From assembly GCA_947631925.1 (NCBI GenBank), contig CANRNE010000020.1:1-35827 (forward strand): 35,827 bases of DNA, in the 5' to 3' direction. This DNA is from an uncultured Clostridia bacterium (GTDB lineage Bacteria; Bacillota; Clostridia; Christensenellales; Borkfalkiaceae). Every line of letters begins with the position of its first letter. Within the stretch, counting starts at the first letter, position 1. A program made the position numbers and the translations under genes. The notes beneath the pieces were generated by a model. That model was not told where the DNA came from and did no database searches. It worked only from the letters and a program-made list of their open reading frames with translations. This document shows positions 1-5,596 of the stretch, one piece after another.

Positions 1-92
1 CCTCGTATGGCTTCTACGTCCCGAAGCGTCTGCCGTGCGCTTTGCTCAATGCTCTCGAGCTTCTGCGCGATGATTTGACCGAGTTGGTTCAT
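1..92 (-). CDS. Partial small coiled-coil protein (5' end of gene only)
   Basis: The leftward reading frame starts at the ATG whose complement is at 90-92 and runs off the left edge, so only the first 30 residues are seen. They begin MNQLGQIIAQKLESIEQSAR and are charged and helical-looking. An AGGAGG ribosome binding site lies about 8 bases upstream of the ATG. A promoter (TTGAGC, 17 bp, TATAAT) sits just before it and overlaps the stop of the lipoprotein gene, so this gene can be transcribed independently of the repressor operon. The family is not recognised and the function is unknown. Confidence 0.6.
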   Translation of the reverse strand, partial: MNQLGQIIAQKLESIEQSARQTLRDVEAIR

Positions 93-123
93 TGGTATTT
101 CCTCCTAAATAGTGGTAAGGAGA

Positions 124-152
124 ATTATACCAAAGTAAATGAGTAGGCTCAA
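124..152 (-). promoter_or_regulatory. Sigma-A-type promoter for the leftmost gene
   Basis: On the minus strand, TTGAGC (147-152) is followed after 17 bp by a perfect TATAAT (124-129). It faces the partial gene at 1-92, with a ribosome binding site between. The -35 box overlaps the stop codon of the lipoprotein gene. Confidence 0.65.
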
Positions 153-1189
153 TCGGGAATGGCAGAATTCGAGTTTTGTCTTATGTCTAATCCCGTCAGT
201 GTTTGAATATTGCTTATGATGTCCTTGTACCATGAGGGCATATCGGTAATATCAAGGGTGCTCATTTCAAGTGCTGCAAGAGATGCCAAATTATAGTTAA
301 TGGCATAATTGTTAGCGTCCGTTGCTTTTATGCCAAGTATGGCGATATTCCACGCGTAGCCTTCGCAGTTAAACTCATAACTGACTTTGCAAACATCTAA
401 ATCATCTTGGGCCTGCCGAAGAGATTTTTGCGCACTTTCCAAATCTTCTTCTGCTGCGGCGACCTTTTTTTCGTCAGCTTGCCATACCCAACCGACGCCC
501 TCGACATAGCGTCGCACGGTTGCCTCATTCTTGGCATTTTCCAACGCCCGCTGCGCTTTCTCTACTCTGCTTTCACAGTCGGTAATATCATCCTTGCATA
601 ACTTAAACAAGCGTGTGGCGGTGACGAAAGTTTCGCTATCTATGGTATATGGGGCAATGTGTTCTAATTTGTCAGAAATTTCCATGCGATACGTTTCAGG
701 GAACTCTGATAGGTCTTTCAGGGCATTACCGCATCGTTCGCATATATTCTTATTTAGAGAATGACCAAGTGCTCTTTCTAACACGAAAAATTTTTCATAG
801 CACTTGCCACATTTATAGTAAGCAACGCCATCTTCCATACAGGTAGCAGTTGTATGGAGTTTTTGGAAATAGCTCTTATTGTCCCCAATCATATTTACGT
901 TACTACATTTCGTGCAATTTGATTTCGGAGACCACGTGCTTGTTACAACAAGTTTGCAGACATCGCATTTTGTACCATCAAAACTATGTTCTGCAATAGG
1001 AGACGGCTCGGTTTTTGTTTCTTGACATTTTGAGCATTCAAGCGTTTTTATGCCCTTTTCAAGACATGTGGCAGTATTAGATATTTCTTTCCAATCGTGA
1101 TCACATCCACACCCGACAAGCGCACAGCACATTGTAAACACCATGACAAGCGCAAGGAGAGGGGAAAGTTTCTTCAAAAGGTTTTTCAT
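149..1189 (-). CDS. Lipoprotein with Cys-rich repeats and coiled coil, co-transcribed with the repressor; candidate superinfection-exclusion protein
   Basis: The N terminus is a lipoprotein signal peptide: basic MKNLLKKL, a hydrophobic core, then a lipobox LVGC with the lipidated Cys at residue 27. The mature part holds two Cys-paired modules of similar pattern (TATCLEKGIKTLECSKC near residue 40, TATCMEDGVAYYKCGKC near 115), each followed by further CxxC pairs, as in zinc-ribbon-like repeats of Bacillota surface proteins. Residues about 200-270 are a Lys/Glu/Gln-rich probable coiled coil. The gene starts 4 bp after the repressor stop, and its GGGAG ribosome site lies inside the repressor's last codons, so both are probably expressed in the lysogen. 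Temperate Gram-positive phages (for example Ltp of TP-J34) carry a superinfection-exclusion lipoprotein in this position. The function is inferred from location. Confidence 0.75.
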   Translation of the reverse strand: MKNLLKKLSPLLALVMVFTMCCALVGCGCDHDWKEISNTATCLEKGIKTLECSKCQETKTEPSPIAEHSFDGTKCDVCKLVVTSTWSPKSNCTKCSNVNMIGDNKSYFQKLHTTATCMEDGVAYYKCGKCYEKFFVLERALGHSLNKNICERCGNALKDLSEFPETYRMEISDKLEHIAPYTIDSETFVTATRLFKLCKDDITDCESRVEKAQRALENAKNEATVRRYVEGVGWVWQADEKKVAAAEEDLESAQKSLRQAQDDLDVCKVSYEFNCEGYAWNIAILGIKATDANNYAINYNLASLAALEMSTLDITDMPSWYKDIISNIQTLTGLDIRQNSNSAIPD

Positions 1190-1193
1190 ATCA

Positions 1194-1646
1194 TTATCTC
1201 CCTATAATTTTTTCCACATTCAATCCAAGCCCAACGGCGATCCCGTAGATAAGCATATACGCTCGCTCGCGCATTTCATCGGGCAGCTCGTGGTAAATCT
1301 TTGCAGTATTAACAAAACGCTCTTCCGAGAGCAGGTCGGGCATTTCACCGAACACGGCAGGAACGGTAGTAGTGGTGGAGACCTGCCCGACCTCGCGGCA
1401 TTCGAGCGGTCTCCGCTCGTCCGTCAACCCGAGCAGATAGTCCGATGAGACGTTGAAGTAGCTGGCGAGCTTGGCAATGGAATCAACGCCGGGGCTTGAT
1501 TCAGCGATTTCGCCGTTTTTGCGTTTCTTCCCCTTTGTCCAAGCCTGAACGCTTGAAACGGGGAGACCAACGCCTGTTTCAAGTTGGTGGTCGTTTAATC
1601 CGCTTTCCTTTTGCAGGGCAATGATCCTTTTTGTGGTTTCAGTCAT
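1194..1646 (-). CDS. XRE-family HTH repressor, probable immunity repressor
   Basis: This 150-residue protein has an N-terminal XRE-type helix-turn-helix (about residues 5-65, including LPVSSVQAWTKGKKR and FNVSSDYLLGLTDE). The C-terminal part ends YMLIYGIAVGLGLNVEKIIG, probably for oligomerisation. No Ser/Lys LexA-type autocleavage domain is visible, so induction by self-cleavage is not supported. AAAGGAG precedes the ATG. It is divergent from the promoter at 1666-1694, which carries a palindrome in its spacer, and is followed by the lipoprotein gene. It is the best candidate to bind the three GGAAATTTCC sites, but binding is inferred. Confidence 0.85.
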   Translation of the reverse strand: MTETTKRIIALQKESGLNDHQLETGVGLPVSSVQAWTKGKKRKNGEIAESSPGVDSIAKLASYFNVSSDYLLGLTDERRPLECREVGQVSTTTTVPAVFGEMPDLLSEERFVNTAKIYHELPDEMRERAYMLIYGIAVGLGLNVEKIIGR

Positions 1647-1665
1647 AATATTCTCCTTTTATCTA

Positions 1666-1694
1666 TTGACAGCTATGGAAATTTCCTATATAAT
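1666..1694 (+). promoter_or_regulatory. Consensus promoter with operator in its spacer (copy 1)
   Basis: TTGACA (1666-1671), a 17-bp spacer, then TATAAT (1689-1694). The spacer holds the palindrome GGAAATTTCC (1677-1686). The whole 29-bp block is identical to that at 2763-2791. It reads into the small gene at 1726. A protein on the palindrome would cover both promoter boxes, as expected for a repressor operator. Confidence 0.88.
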
Positions 1695-1725
1695 AAAATC
1701 AAATTCTATTTGCGAGGTGCGGGGT

Positions 1726-2046
1726 ATGAACGACGAACGTGAGTTTTTCAAAACAAAGTGCGATGATTTTTCCAAACAACTTTTGTCCATCACGGAAGAG
1801 ATGAGTTCTTCGACTTATAAGGCAACAAGTGAGCTATTACGTTTTGCCGCGAACTTAAAAGAATTTGTCAGCCTTGCGGTTCGGGATGTATTGAACGATA
1901 CGTATAACAGGGTTTTTCAAGCAAAGTGTAGGATGGCGTATCATAATCTTTCCGCATCTACCGAACTCGAATTGCTGATGCACTCGATAGAACAAAAGGC
2001 AACGGAGTATGGTGTGACATTAAGTTTAGATCGGAATCCAAATTAG
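1726..2046 (+). CDS. Small helical protein under the repressed promoter
   Basis: The ATG at 1726 was chosen because GAGGTGCGGGG lies just upstream and because a longer frame would run through the promoter. The 106-residue product starts MNDEREFFKTKCDD. It is charged, rich in Ser/Thr/Leu and predicted helical, with no membrane segment or recognised domain. Transcription from the 1666 promoter, next to and opposite the repressor, makes it an early gene off in the lysogen. That position fits an antirepressor or regulator, but no sequence feature shows this. Its stop overlaps the stop of the convergent DUF4145 gene. Confidence 0.65.
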   Translation: MNDEREFFKTKCDDFSKQLLSITEEMSSSTYKATSELLRFAANLKEFVSLAVRDVLNDTYNRVFQAKCRMAYHNLSASTELELLMHSIEQKATEYGVTLSLDRNPN

Positions 2047-2684
2047 GGTTTTATTTCTTTAAGCCGCTTTCCTGCCTCAATAAGCGTTAATTCGGTGTCG
2101 ATGATGTCAATCATTATTCCATACAGCGGTAATGCGTCGTCAACGGTAAAATCAATTTGCTTGACAATATGCACACTATCATTGCCGAATTTTCTCAAAA
2201 TGTGTCCGCAAACTTTTTTATATCTATCACCGTCAATCTTCTCGATTCGGTCGTAAAGGCTTAAACCGGCTGCCTTTTCTTCCGTATAGCCTTTTACTTT
2301 GATGAGGTAATCCGATGTAAGCCATTCGAGAGCCGATCGAAGTCCTGCGCCAACCAATTTGTCTAACCCAAGTTCTTTGGCTTTTATGGCTTGGGAATAA
2401 AACTCATAAGCATTTTTTGATAGCTCCATTACTTGCTTTGGATAATCAATAAATTTTGACGGCGGAATGATGTAGCAGATTTTCGACATCCAGCTTATTT
2501 CTGATTGTGTATCTTTCTCCATAAAGAGAAAAATTGGTCTATGGCAGTGAACGCAGTCATGAGCTTCTACCCATATATCAGGTAAAGTGCCGATTTTAGG
2601 GTTGCCGTACTTATCGGGCAAACTACCGATATAATTTTGAACCGTGTCCTTCCCACAATAGGGACATTTGCTCGGAAATTCCAT
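2043..2684 (-). CDS. DUF4145-type protein with N-terminal zinc ribbon
   Basis: The 213-residue product opens with a Cys pair (CPYCGKD) and a second pair (CVHCHRP), a treble-clef or ribbon arrangement. Hydrophobic, aromatic-rich sequence follows, then a helical C-terminal half containing GAGLRSALEWLTSDYL, the pattern of DUF4145 proteins. DUF4145 domains also occur fused to restriction enzymes and in stand-alone genes of unknown role. Here the gene lies leftward, convergent with the gene at 1726, inside the immunity region. An operator copy (2742-2755) lies about 58 bp upstream of its start, so the same repressor may control it. A lysogen-expressed accessory or defence role is possible but unproven. 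Confidence 0.7.
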   Translation of the reverse strand: MEFPSKCPYCGKDTVQNYIGSLPDKYGNPKIGTLPDIWVEAHDCVHCHRPIFLFMEKDTQSEISWMSKICYIIPPSKFIDYPKQVMELSKNAYEFYSQAIKAKELGLDKLVGAGLRSALEWLTSDYLIKVKGYTEEKAAGLSLYDRIEKIDGDRYKKVCGHILRKFGNDSVHIVKQIDFTVDDALPLYGIMIDIIDTELTLIEAGKRLKEIKP

Positions 2685-2741
2685 TTATAAATCTCCTTTC
2701 CTCCGCTCTCAAACAGGGCGGAAAATTTTTTAATTTTTATC

Positions 2742-2755
2742 ATGGAAATTTCCAT
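2742..2755. promoter_or_regulatory. Perfect 14-bp palindromic operator (copy 2)
   Basis: ATGGAAATTTCCAT is a perfect palindrome. It shares its 10-bp core with the sites in the 1666 and 2763 promoters. It lies between the DUF4145 gene start and the rightward promoter, centred 30 bp (about three helical turns) from the site in that promoter, so two bound dimers could contact each other. Confidence 0.8.
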
Positions 2756-2762
2756 AAAACAC

Positions 2763-2791
2763 TTGACAGCTATGGAAATTTCCTATATAAT
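2763..2791 (+). promoter_or_regulatory. Consensus early promoter with operator in its spacer (copy 3)
   Basis: TTGACA (2763-2768), 17 bp, TATAAT (2786-2791). The spacer carries GGAAATTTCC (2774-2783). The 29 bases equal those at 1666-1694 exactly. It points right into the structured leader and then the early gene block, so it is the probable main early lytic promoter. Confidence 0.88.
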
Positions 2792-2912
2792 ATAATCAAG
2801 TTATCGTTAGATGACCGATAACCTTAAAGCCGTTGCTTGAAAACTGAATAGGGTAGTGAGTGGTTGTCGTTGCAAGGATCATGTTGCATCAGAAAGGAGT
2901 TTGACGACAACC

Positions 2913-3014
2913 GTGAGCGTTCTTCCCAACGAGAACGCTCGCAGCCGCCAAATTTTTGCATCTTTCCGAACGGGAACTCATTGTAACTTCCTGTTCCCTC
3001 GCATATTGGGGTAG
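2913..3014 (+). CDS. Possible 33-residue leader ORF (GTG start)
   Basis: A GTG-initiated frame of 33 codons follows AGAAAGGAG (2891-2899) at a rather long spacing of 13 bases. Its start lies between two stable hairpins. The product begins VSVLPNENARSRQIFASFR and is basic with no known family. It is the first frame on the transcript from the 2763 promoter. The homologous ribosome-site arm on the other strand also precedes a tiny ORF, which is the main argument that it is translated. It may only be a leader whose translation affects RNA folding. Confidence 0.3.
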   Translation: MSVLPNENARSRQIFASFRTGTHCNFLFPRILG

Positions 3015-3133
3015 CGGTGTTCGGAGTGGTGTAGCTTGGATAGTTTTGGTTCTACCTTGACGACCAAGCAATGGTCGTATGCCCGTAGCCTACTCCACGA
3101 AGCCGATTGGAATTGGTAAAGACTTACGCTTCC

Positions 3134-3184
3134 TTACCGATCGGCTCCAAGATACGCGGGCATACTCAAAAGTGCTTTCAACAT
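3134..3184 (-). CDS. 16-residue leader peptide
   Basis: On the minus strand AAAGGAGGT stands 4 bases before an ATG that opens MLKALLSMPAYLGADR and a TAA stop. The transcript comes from the very strong leftward promoter at 3306-3334. A 6-bp hairpin (TGCCTT, AAGA, AAGGCA) lies just upstream of the ribosome site. The stop codon lies inside a stem-loop region (GGTAA/TTACC, GCCGAT/ATCGGC). Strong promoter, ideal ribosome site and very short frame are the signs of a leader peptide or a small toxin-like peptide. The peptide itself matches nothing I recognise. Confidence 0.5.
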   Translation of the reverse strand: MLKALLSMPAYLGADR

Positions 3185-3256
3185 GAGCACCTCCTTTCTG
3201 CCTTTCTTAAGGCAACATGATCCGTGCAGTGCCCTATACGGCGAAAACAACAGCCC

Positions 3257-3339
3257 GCTTATTGACAGGGTTTCTGCGAAGTATGTAATTGTTCGTAGCA
3301 AAACCATTATAGCACTTCTTGGAGTTCCTGTCAATAAGC
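3257..3339. promoter_or_regulatory. Face-to-face promoters with -35 boxes in 13-bp inverted repeats
   Basis: GCTTATTGACAGG (3257-3269) and CCTGTCAATAAGC (3327-3339) are exact reverse complements. Each contains TTGACA. Leftward: TTGACA (complement of 3329-3334), 17 bp, TATAAT (complement of 3306-3311). Rightward: TTGACA (3262-3267), 16 bp, TGTAAT (3284-3289). The leftward one is the stronger by consensus. The rightward one leads to the XRE gene at 3394. Confidence 0.75.
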
Positions 3340-3393
3340 AACGGTTATCATTTTTAGAATTTGTCATACGCGCACGCAAAGGAGGGCGGGACT

Positions 3394-3591
3394 ATGTTCG
3401 CACCGAACAGATTGAAAGAGGCAAGGGAGAAGAAGGGGCTTTCGCAACATGAGTTGGCGAAGCTGGCGGCAGTATCTCAACCCGCGATCTTCTACTTTGA
3501 GAGCGGGAAGAAAAGACCGAATGCAGATACTCTTGAAATTTTAGCCGACATTCTCGGCGTTACTATGGATTATCTGCACGGAAAGAATTGA
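3394..3591 (+). CDS. Small XRE-family HTH regulator (Cro-like)
   Basis: The ATG at 3394 follows AAAGGAGGGCGGGACT, which fixes the start. The 65-residue product is a single XRE domain: LKEAREKKGLSQHELAKLAA, then VSQPAIFYFESGKKRPN and LADILGVTMDYL, the usual order of helices 1-5. It is the first full gene downstream of the early promoter and the convergent-promoter element, the place of a Cro-type early regulator. It may also act on the 3257-3339 promoters; this is inference. Confidence 0.9.
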   Translation: MFAPNRLKEAREKKGLSQHELAKLAAVSQPAIFYFESGKKRPNADTLEILADILGVTMDYLHGKN

Positions 3592-3627
3592 CGCACATTG
3601 ATCCAAAACTGCGGGAGGAATAGGATT

Positions 3628-3837
3628 ATGGATAGCGGAAGGGAAGCATTGCTTGAAAAAGCGCGGGAGTTTGGCTCCTTAGCGCAAACTATGACATTTC
3701 AGGACTTCCTCGATAAGTCCGTTACATATCGAACGCTTGCACTCTATCTCGGCATTCAAAACGAATGGTGGGACGAGTTTTGGCGTTCGTTTTCTTTTTC
3801 TCTTGCGGGGGGTCAGGGAGGTTCGAATCATGGATGA
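3628..3837 (+). CDS. Small protein with WWDEFW motif (paralogue 1)
   Basis: The ATG at 3628 follows GGGAGGAATAGGATT. The 69-residue product contains YRTLALYLGIQNEWWDEFW in its second half, after a charged helical N terminus (MDSGREALLEKAREFG). It overlaps the next gene by 8 bases, so the two are translationally coupled. The pattern of a small helical protein with several Trp, ending in Gly/Ser-rich residues, matches no family I know. The neighbouring gene encodes a similar motif, which suggests tandem duplication. Confidence 0.65.
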   Translation: MDSGREALLEKAREFGSLAQTMTFQDFLDKSVTYRTLALYLGIQNEWWDEFWRSFSFSLAGGQGGSNHG

Positions 3838-4057
3838 GGTTGTCGAAAGACATATTATATGCTCTGCGTATTCCTTCGCCAGAATGGCTCTAAATCGTCC
3901 GATGAAAGAAATTTTATATCTGTCTTATCATGTGAGACTTGCTTCCGAGTTGGCTGGAATCTTAGACGCATGGTGGGACACATTTTGGGCATATCATTCA
4001 ATCTTTATGGAGGGAAAAACATGCGCGCAAATCTCTGCTGGACGTGCGGGAAGGTAA
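3830..4057 (+). CDS. Small protein with AWWDTFW motif (paralogue 2)
   Basis: The ATG at 3830 follows GGGAGGTTCGAATC. The 75-residue product contains HVRLASELAGILDAWWDTFW, aligned with the WWDEFW segment of the preceding protein (shared order: basic residue, LA, L, hydrophobic I, WWD, FW). The rest differs. The end of this gene overlaps the start of the next by 37 bases in another frame. The function is unknown. The shared motif is the only clue, and a protein-binding or membrane-proximal role is only a guess. Confidence 0.6.
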   Translation: MDEVVERHIICSAYSFARMALNRPMKEILYLSYHVRLASELAGILDAWWDTFWAYHSIFMEGKTCAQISAGRAGR

Positions 4058-4332
4058 ATAAATGTCAAAAGACATTTCCACACGGTCGTCCAAAGCGGCG
4101 AAACGAATGCGCGGATTTTATAGAGGCACCAAAAGGACCAGCCCGCATTACAATTTCCGAGATTGCAGATAAACTCGGTTGTTCGACACGCACGGTATTC
4201 CGAATCCTTGCAAGTAGGCATGGAGTTTATCGGGTTACGCACTTGATGAAGGGTAAGGGGATAATTCTCACCTACGAGAGGATTAAAAACAGAATCTATT
4301 TTTATAAGGAGATGAATCGCGATGAGAGATGA
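4021..4332 (+). CDS. HTH protein with N-terminal Cys motif
   Basis: The ATG at 4021 follows GGAGGGAAAAAC, inside the 3' end of the preceding gene. The 103-residue protein starts MRANLCWTCGKVNKC, a possible metal-binding Cys cluster with a further Cys near residue 29. A helix-turn-helix follows (TISEIADKLGCSTRTVFRIL, about residues 45-64). It is probably a DNA-binding regulator of early genes. It overlaps the next gene by 11 bases. Confidence 0.7.
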   Translation: MRANLCWTCGKVNKCQKTFPHGRPKRRNECADFIEAPKGPARITISEIADKLGCSTRTVFRILASRHGVYRVTHLMKGKGIILTYERIKNRIYFYKEMNRDER

Positions 4333-4852
4333 AATCAAAGACGCGCCGTGGATTGGTATGGATCATGATGAGTACATAGAAAGCTGCTCCATCTACGACG
4401 AGCAGGAAGATGACTACTACGATACGAAAGCAGACGACGATTATAAGCAGGCACAGGAAGAAGAAATGTTCCGCAGAGAACGGCATTCCGATGACGTGTG
4501 GGCGGTATACGAATACCTCACGACGAAGGCGATCGGCGAGACCAATGCTATCAGCGCGACGGCATTGGGCATACGCTTCGGCATTACCGAGCGTAAGCTC
4601 CGCGACATCATCAACGAGATACGGACAAGCCCCGACTTCGAGAAAGTCATAGGCTCTTGCGCAAAGGGCTACTTCGTCTGCTCCACCGTCGAGGAAGTGG
4701 ATCGTGCGAACAACGTCCTCCGCCACCACGCTTTGAGCGAACTCCAAGTGTATTGGGCGAACGAGCGCAAGGCGGGGCGCAACGGGCAGGGGAAAATCAT
4801 CTGCGGCGAGGACGGGAAACTTTTCATCGAATCTTTGGTGAGGGCAGAGTGA
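4322..4852 (+). CDS. Winged-helix-like phage protein
   Basis: The 176-residue product has an acidic N terminus (MRDEIKDAPWIGMDHDEY and following Asp/Glu/Tyr residues). A central DNA-binding-like region follows: YEYLTTKAIGETNAISATAL then FGITERKLRDIINEIRTSP, with a GYFVCS strand. This matches the helix-turn-helix protein commonly found in early regions of clostridial phages. The C-terminal part has SELQVYWANERKAGRNGQGK. Its role is probably DNA binding during early replication or regulation. The acidic stretch could also mimic DNA. Confidence 0.65.
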   Translation: MRDEIKDAPWIGMDHDEYIESCSIYDEQEDDYYDTKADDDYKQAQEEEMFRRERHSDDVWAVYEYLTTKAIGETNAISATALGIRFGITERKLRDIINEIRTSPDFEKVIGSCAKGYFVCSTVEEVDRANNVLRHHALSELQVYWANERKAGRNGQGKIICGEDGKLFIESLVRAE

Positions 4853-4853
4853 T

Positions 4854-5201
4854 ATGGCGAAATACACAGAAATTTTGAGATTGAAGCAAATGCTTGAGAA
4901 CGCGGGAATCTCTTATCAATCTTTTGATGACGACTTTTTCGGAGAGAGGGAAATGTACGGCACTTCTGCAAGCGGCATCTTATATCCGGCATATGCGTTG
5001 AGGCTTAACGATGACATCGACGCGATTGAGCATTGCGGCAGTCGCGGAAACGCGAGAGATTTGCTTGAAATTATGGGCGCTACGACAGAGCAAGAAGGTG
5101 ATGTTTTGGGGTACTTGACCGCAGAGGAAGTATTCAAGCGGTTCAAATATTGCTACGAACACAACACGACGGTCTATGTCGAGGAGCAGGGAGAGGAGTA
5201 A
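4854..5201 (+). CDS. Hypothetical early protein
   Basis: The 115-residue frame begins MAKYTEILRLKQMLENAG, one base after the preceding stop. The ribosome site (GAGGGCAGAG) lies in that gene's end. The product is acidic and contains no Cys pair motif, signal peptide or recognised domain. The stop overlaps the ATG of the next gene (TAATG). It is one of a chain of coupled small early genes. The function is unknown. Confidence 0.7.
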   Translation: MAKYTEILRLKQMLENAGISYQSFDDDFFGEREMYGTSASGILYPAYALRLNDDIDAIEHCGSRGNARDLLEIMGATTEQEGDVLGYLTAEEVFKRFKYCYEHNTTVYVEEQGEE

Positions 5202-5596
5202 TGAAAAGAGAGAAAGAAGTTGAGGCGTTGAAACTCATCATCGCAGAAAATATGGCGAAATACAGCAAGGCAGGAATGCCCTACGAGGAAGCCTTGAAAA
5301 TGTGCGCCCTCGGCATTTTGGCGAGTGGGTTCGGAAAGGTTGATGAACTCAACGACGAAATCGCGGGCTTAAAGGGCAAGGTCGAGGCACTTCAACAGGA
5401 CAATGAGAACCTTCGGCGCACACTCGAAGAGGGGCGCGAAGCAATCAAGGAAGCGAAGAAGGAAACGGCGCATGAGATTTTTGAACGAGTAAACAAGTGG
5501 ATTGACGAAATAGTCCCTCACACAAAGGAATGGACGATACTTTTTTGTTTGCTCGGTTGGATAAATACAAAATACGGTGTAGAGGACGACGAATGA
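5201..5596 (+). CDS. Hypothetical coiled-coil protein
   Basis: The ATG at 5201 overlaps the previous stop and follows GGGAGAGGAG. The 131-residue product has a long Lys/Glu-rich probable coiled coil (KVDELNDEIAGLKGKVEALQ and on to about residue 90). It ends with a Trp-rich hydrophobic tail (EWTILFCLLGWINTKYG) that could insert into a membrane or pack against a partner. It overlaps the next gene by 4 bases. No family is recognised. Confidence 0.7.
   Translation: MKREKEVEALKLIIAENMAKYSKAGMPYEEALKMCALGILASGFGKVDELNDEIAGLKGKVEALQQDNENLRRTLEEGREAIKEAKKETAHEIFERVNKWIDEIVPHTKEWTILFCLLGWINTKYGVEDDE

Larger units (their letters stand above)
2871..3228. repeat. Imperfect inverted repeats bounding a ~358-bp segment
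   Basis: The left arm (2871-2899) reads TGCAAGGATCATGTTGC, then CAGAAAGGAG two bases later. The right arm (3191-3228), read on the minus strand, is TGCACGGATCATGTTGC, an 11-base insert, then CAGAAAGGAG. Twenty-six of 27 compared bases match. Each arm ends in a ribosome-binding-type sequence aimed into the segment, and each is preceded by an inward promoter (2763 rightward, 3334 leftward). Confidence 0.7.
2797..3393. other. Structured intergenic region with convergent promoters and inverted repeats
   Basis: No gene of normal size fits here. The expected start of the 2763 transcript is followed at once by a hairpin (GTTATCG 2800-2806 with CGATAAC 2816-2822). Other perfect stems are GGTTGTCGT 2862-2870 with ACGACAACC 2904-2912, GAGCGTTCT 2915-2923 with AGAACGCTC 2932-2940, ACGACC/GGTCGT around a 7-base loop near 3059-3077, and GTATGCCCG near 3077 with CGGGCATAC near 3157. 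Most stems would form in either strand's RNA. Near 2834-2850, GCTTGAAAACTGAATA resembles the boxA region of Bacillota rRNA leaders. Transcripts from both sides enter the region. It matches no RNA class I can name. Confidence 0.6.

Noticed and set aside
2889-3071. A 60-codon minus-strand frame in the structured region.
   Set aside because: It has a TTG start without a good ribosome site and crosses perfect hairpins, and no domain is seen. A shorter ATG form (30 codons) is possible but weak.
3010-3110. A tRNA-like pattern with an ACGACC/GGTCGT stem and 7-base loop.
   Set aside because: The loop lacks U at the position before the anticodon, and the acceptor and D arms do not pair correctly, so it is not a tRNA.
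3134-3379. The long form (81 residues) of the minus-strand leader frame.
   Set aside because: The longer frame would start upstream of the leftward promoter's start site. Only the last 16 codons have a proper ribosome site and lie within the transcript.
4283-4867. A 194-codon minus-strand frame opposite the winged-helix gene.
   Set aside because: It is a shadow of the gene at 4322-4852, without start signals or similarity to known proteins.
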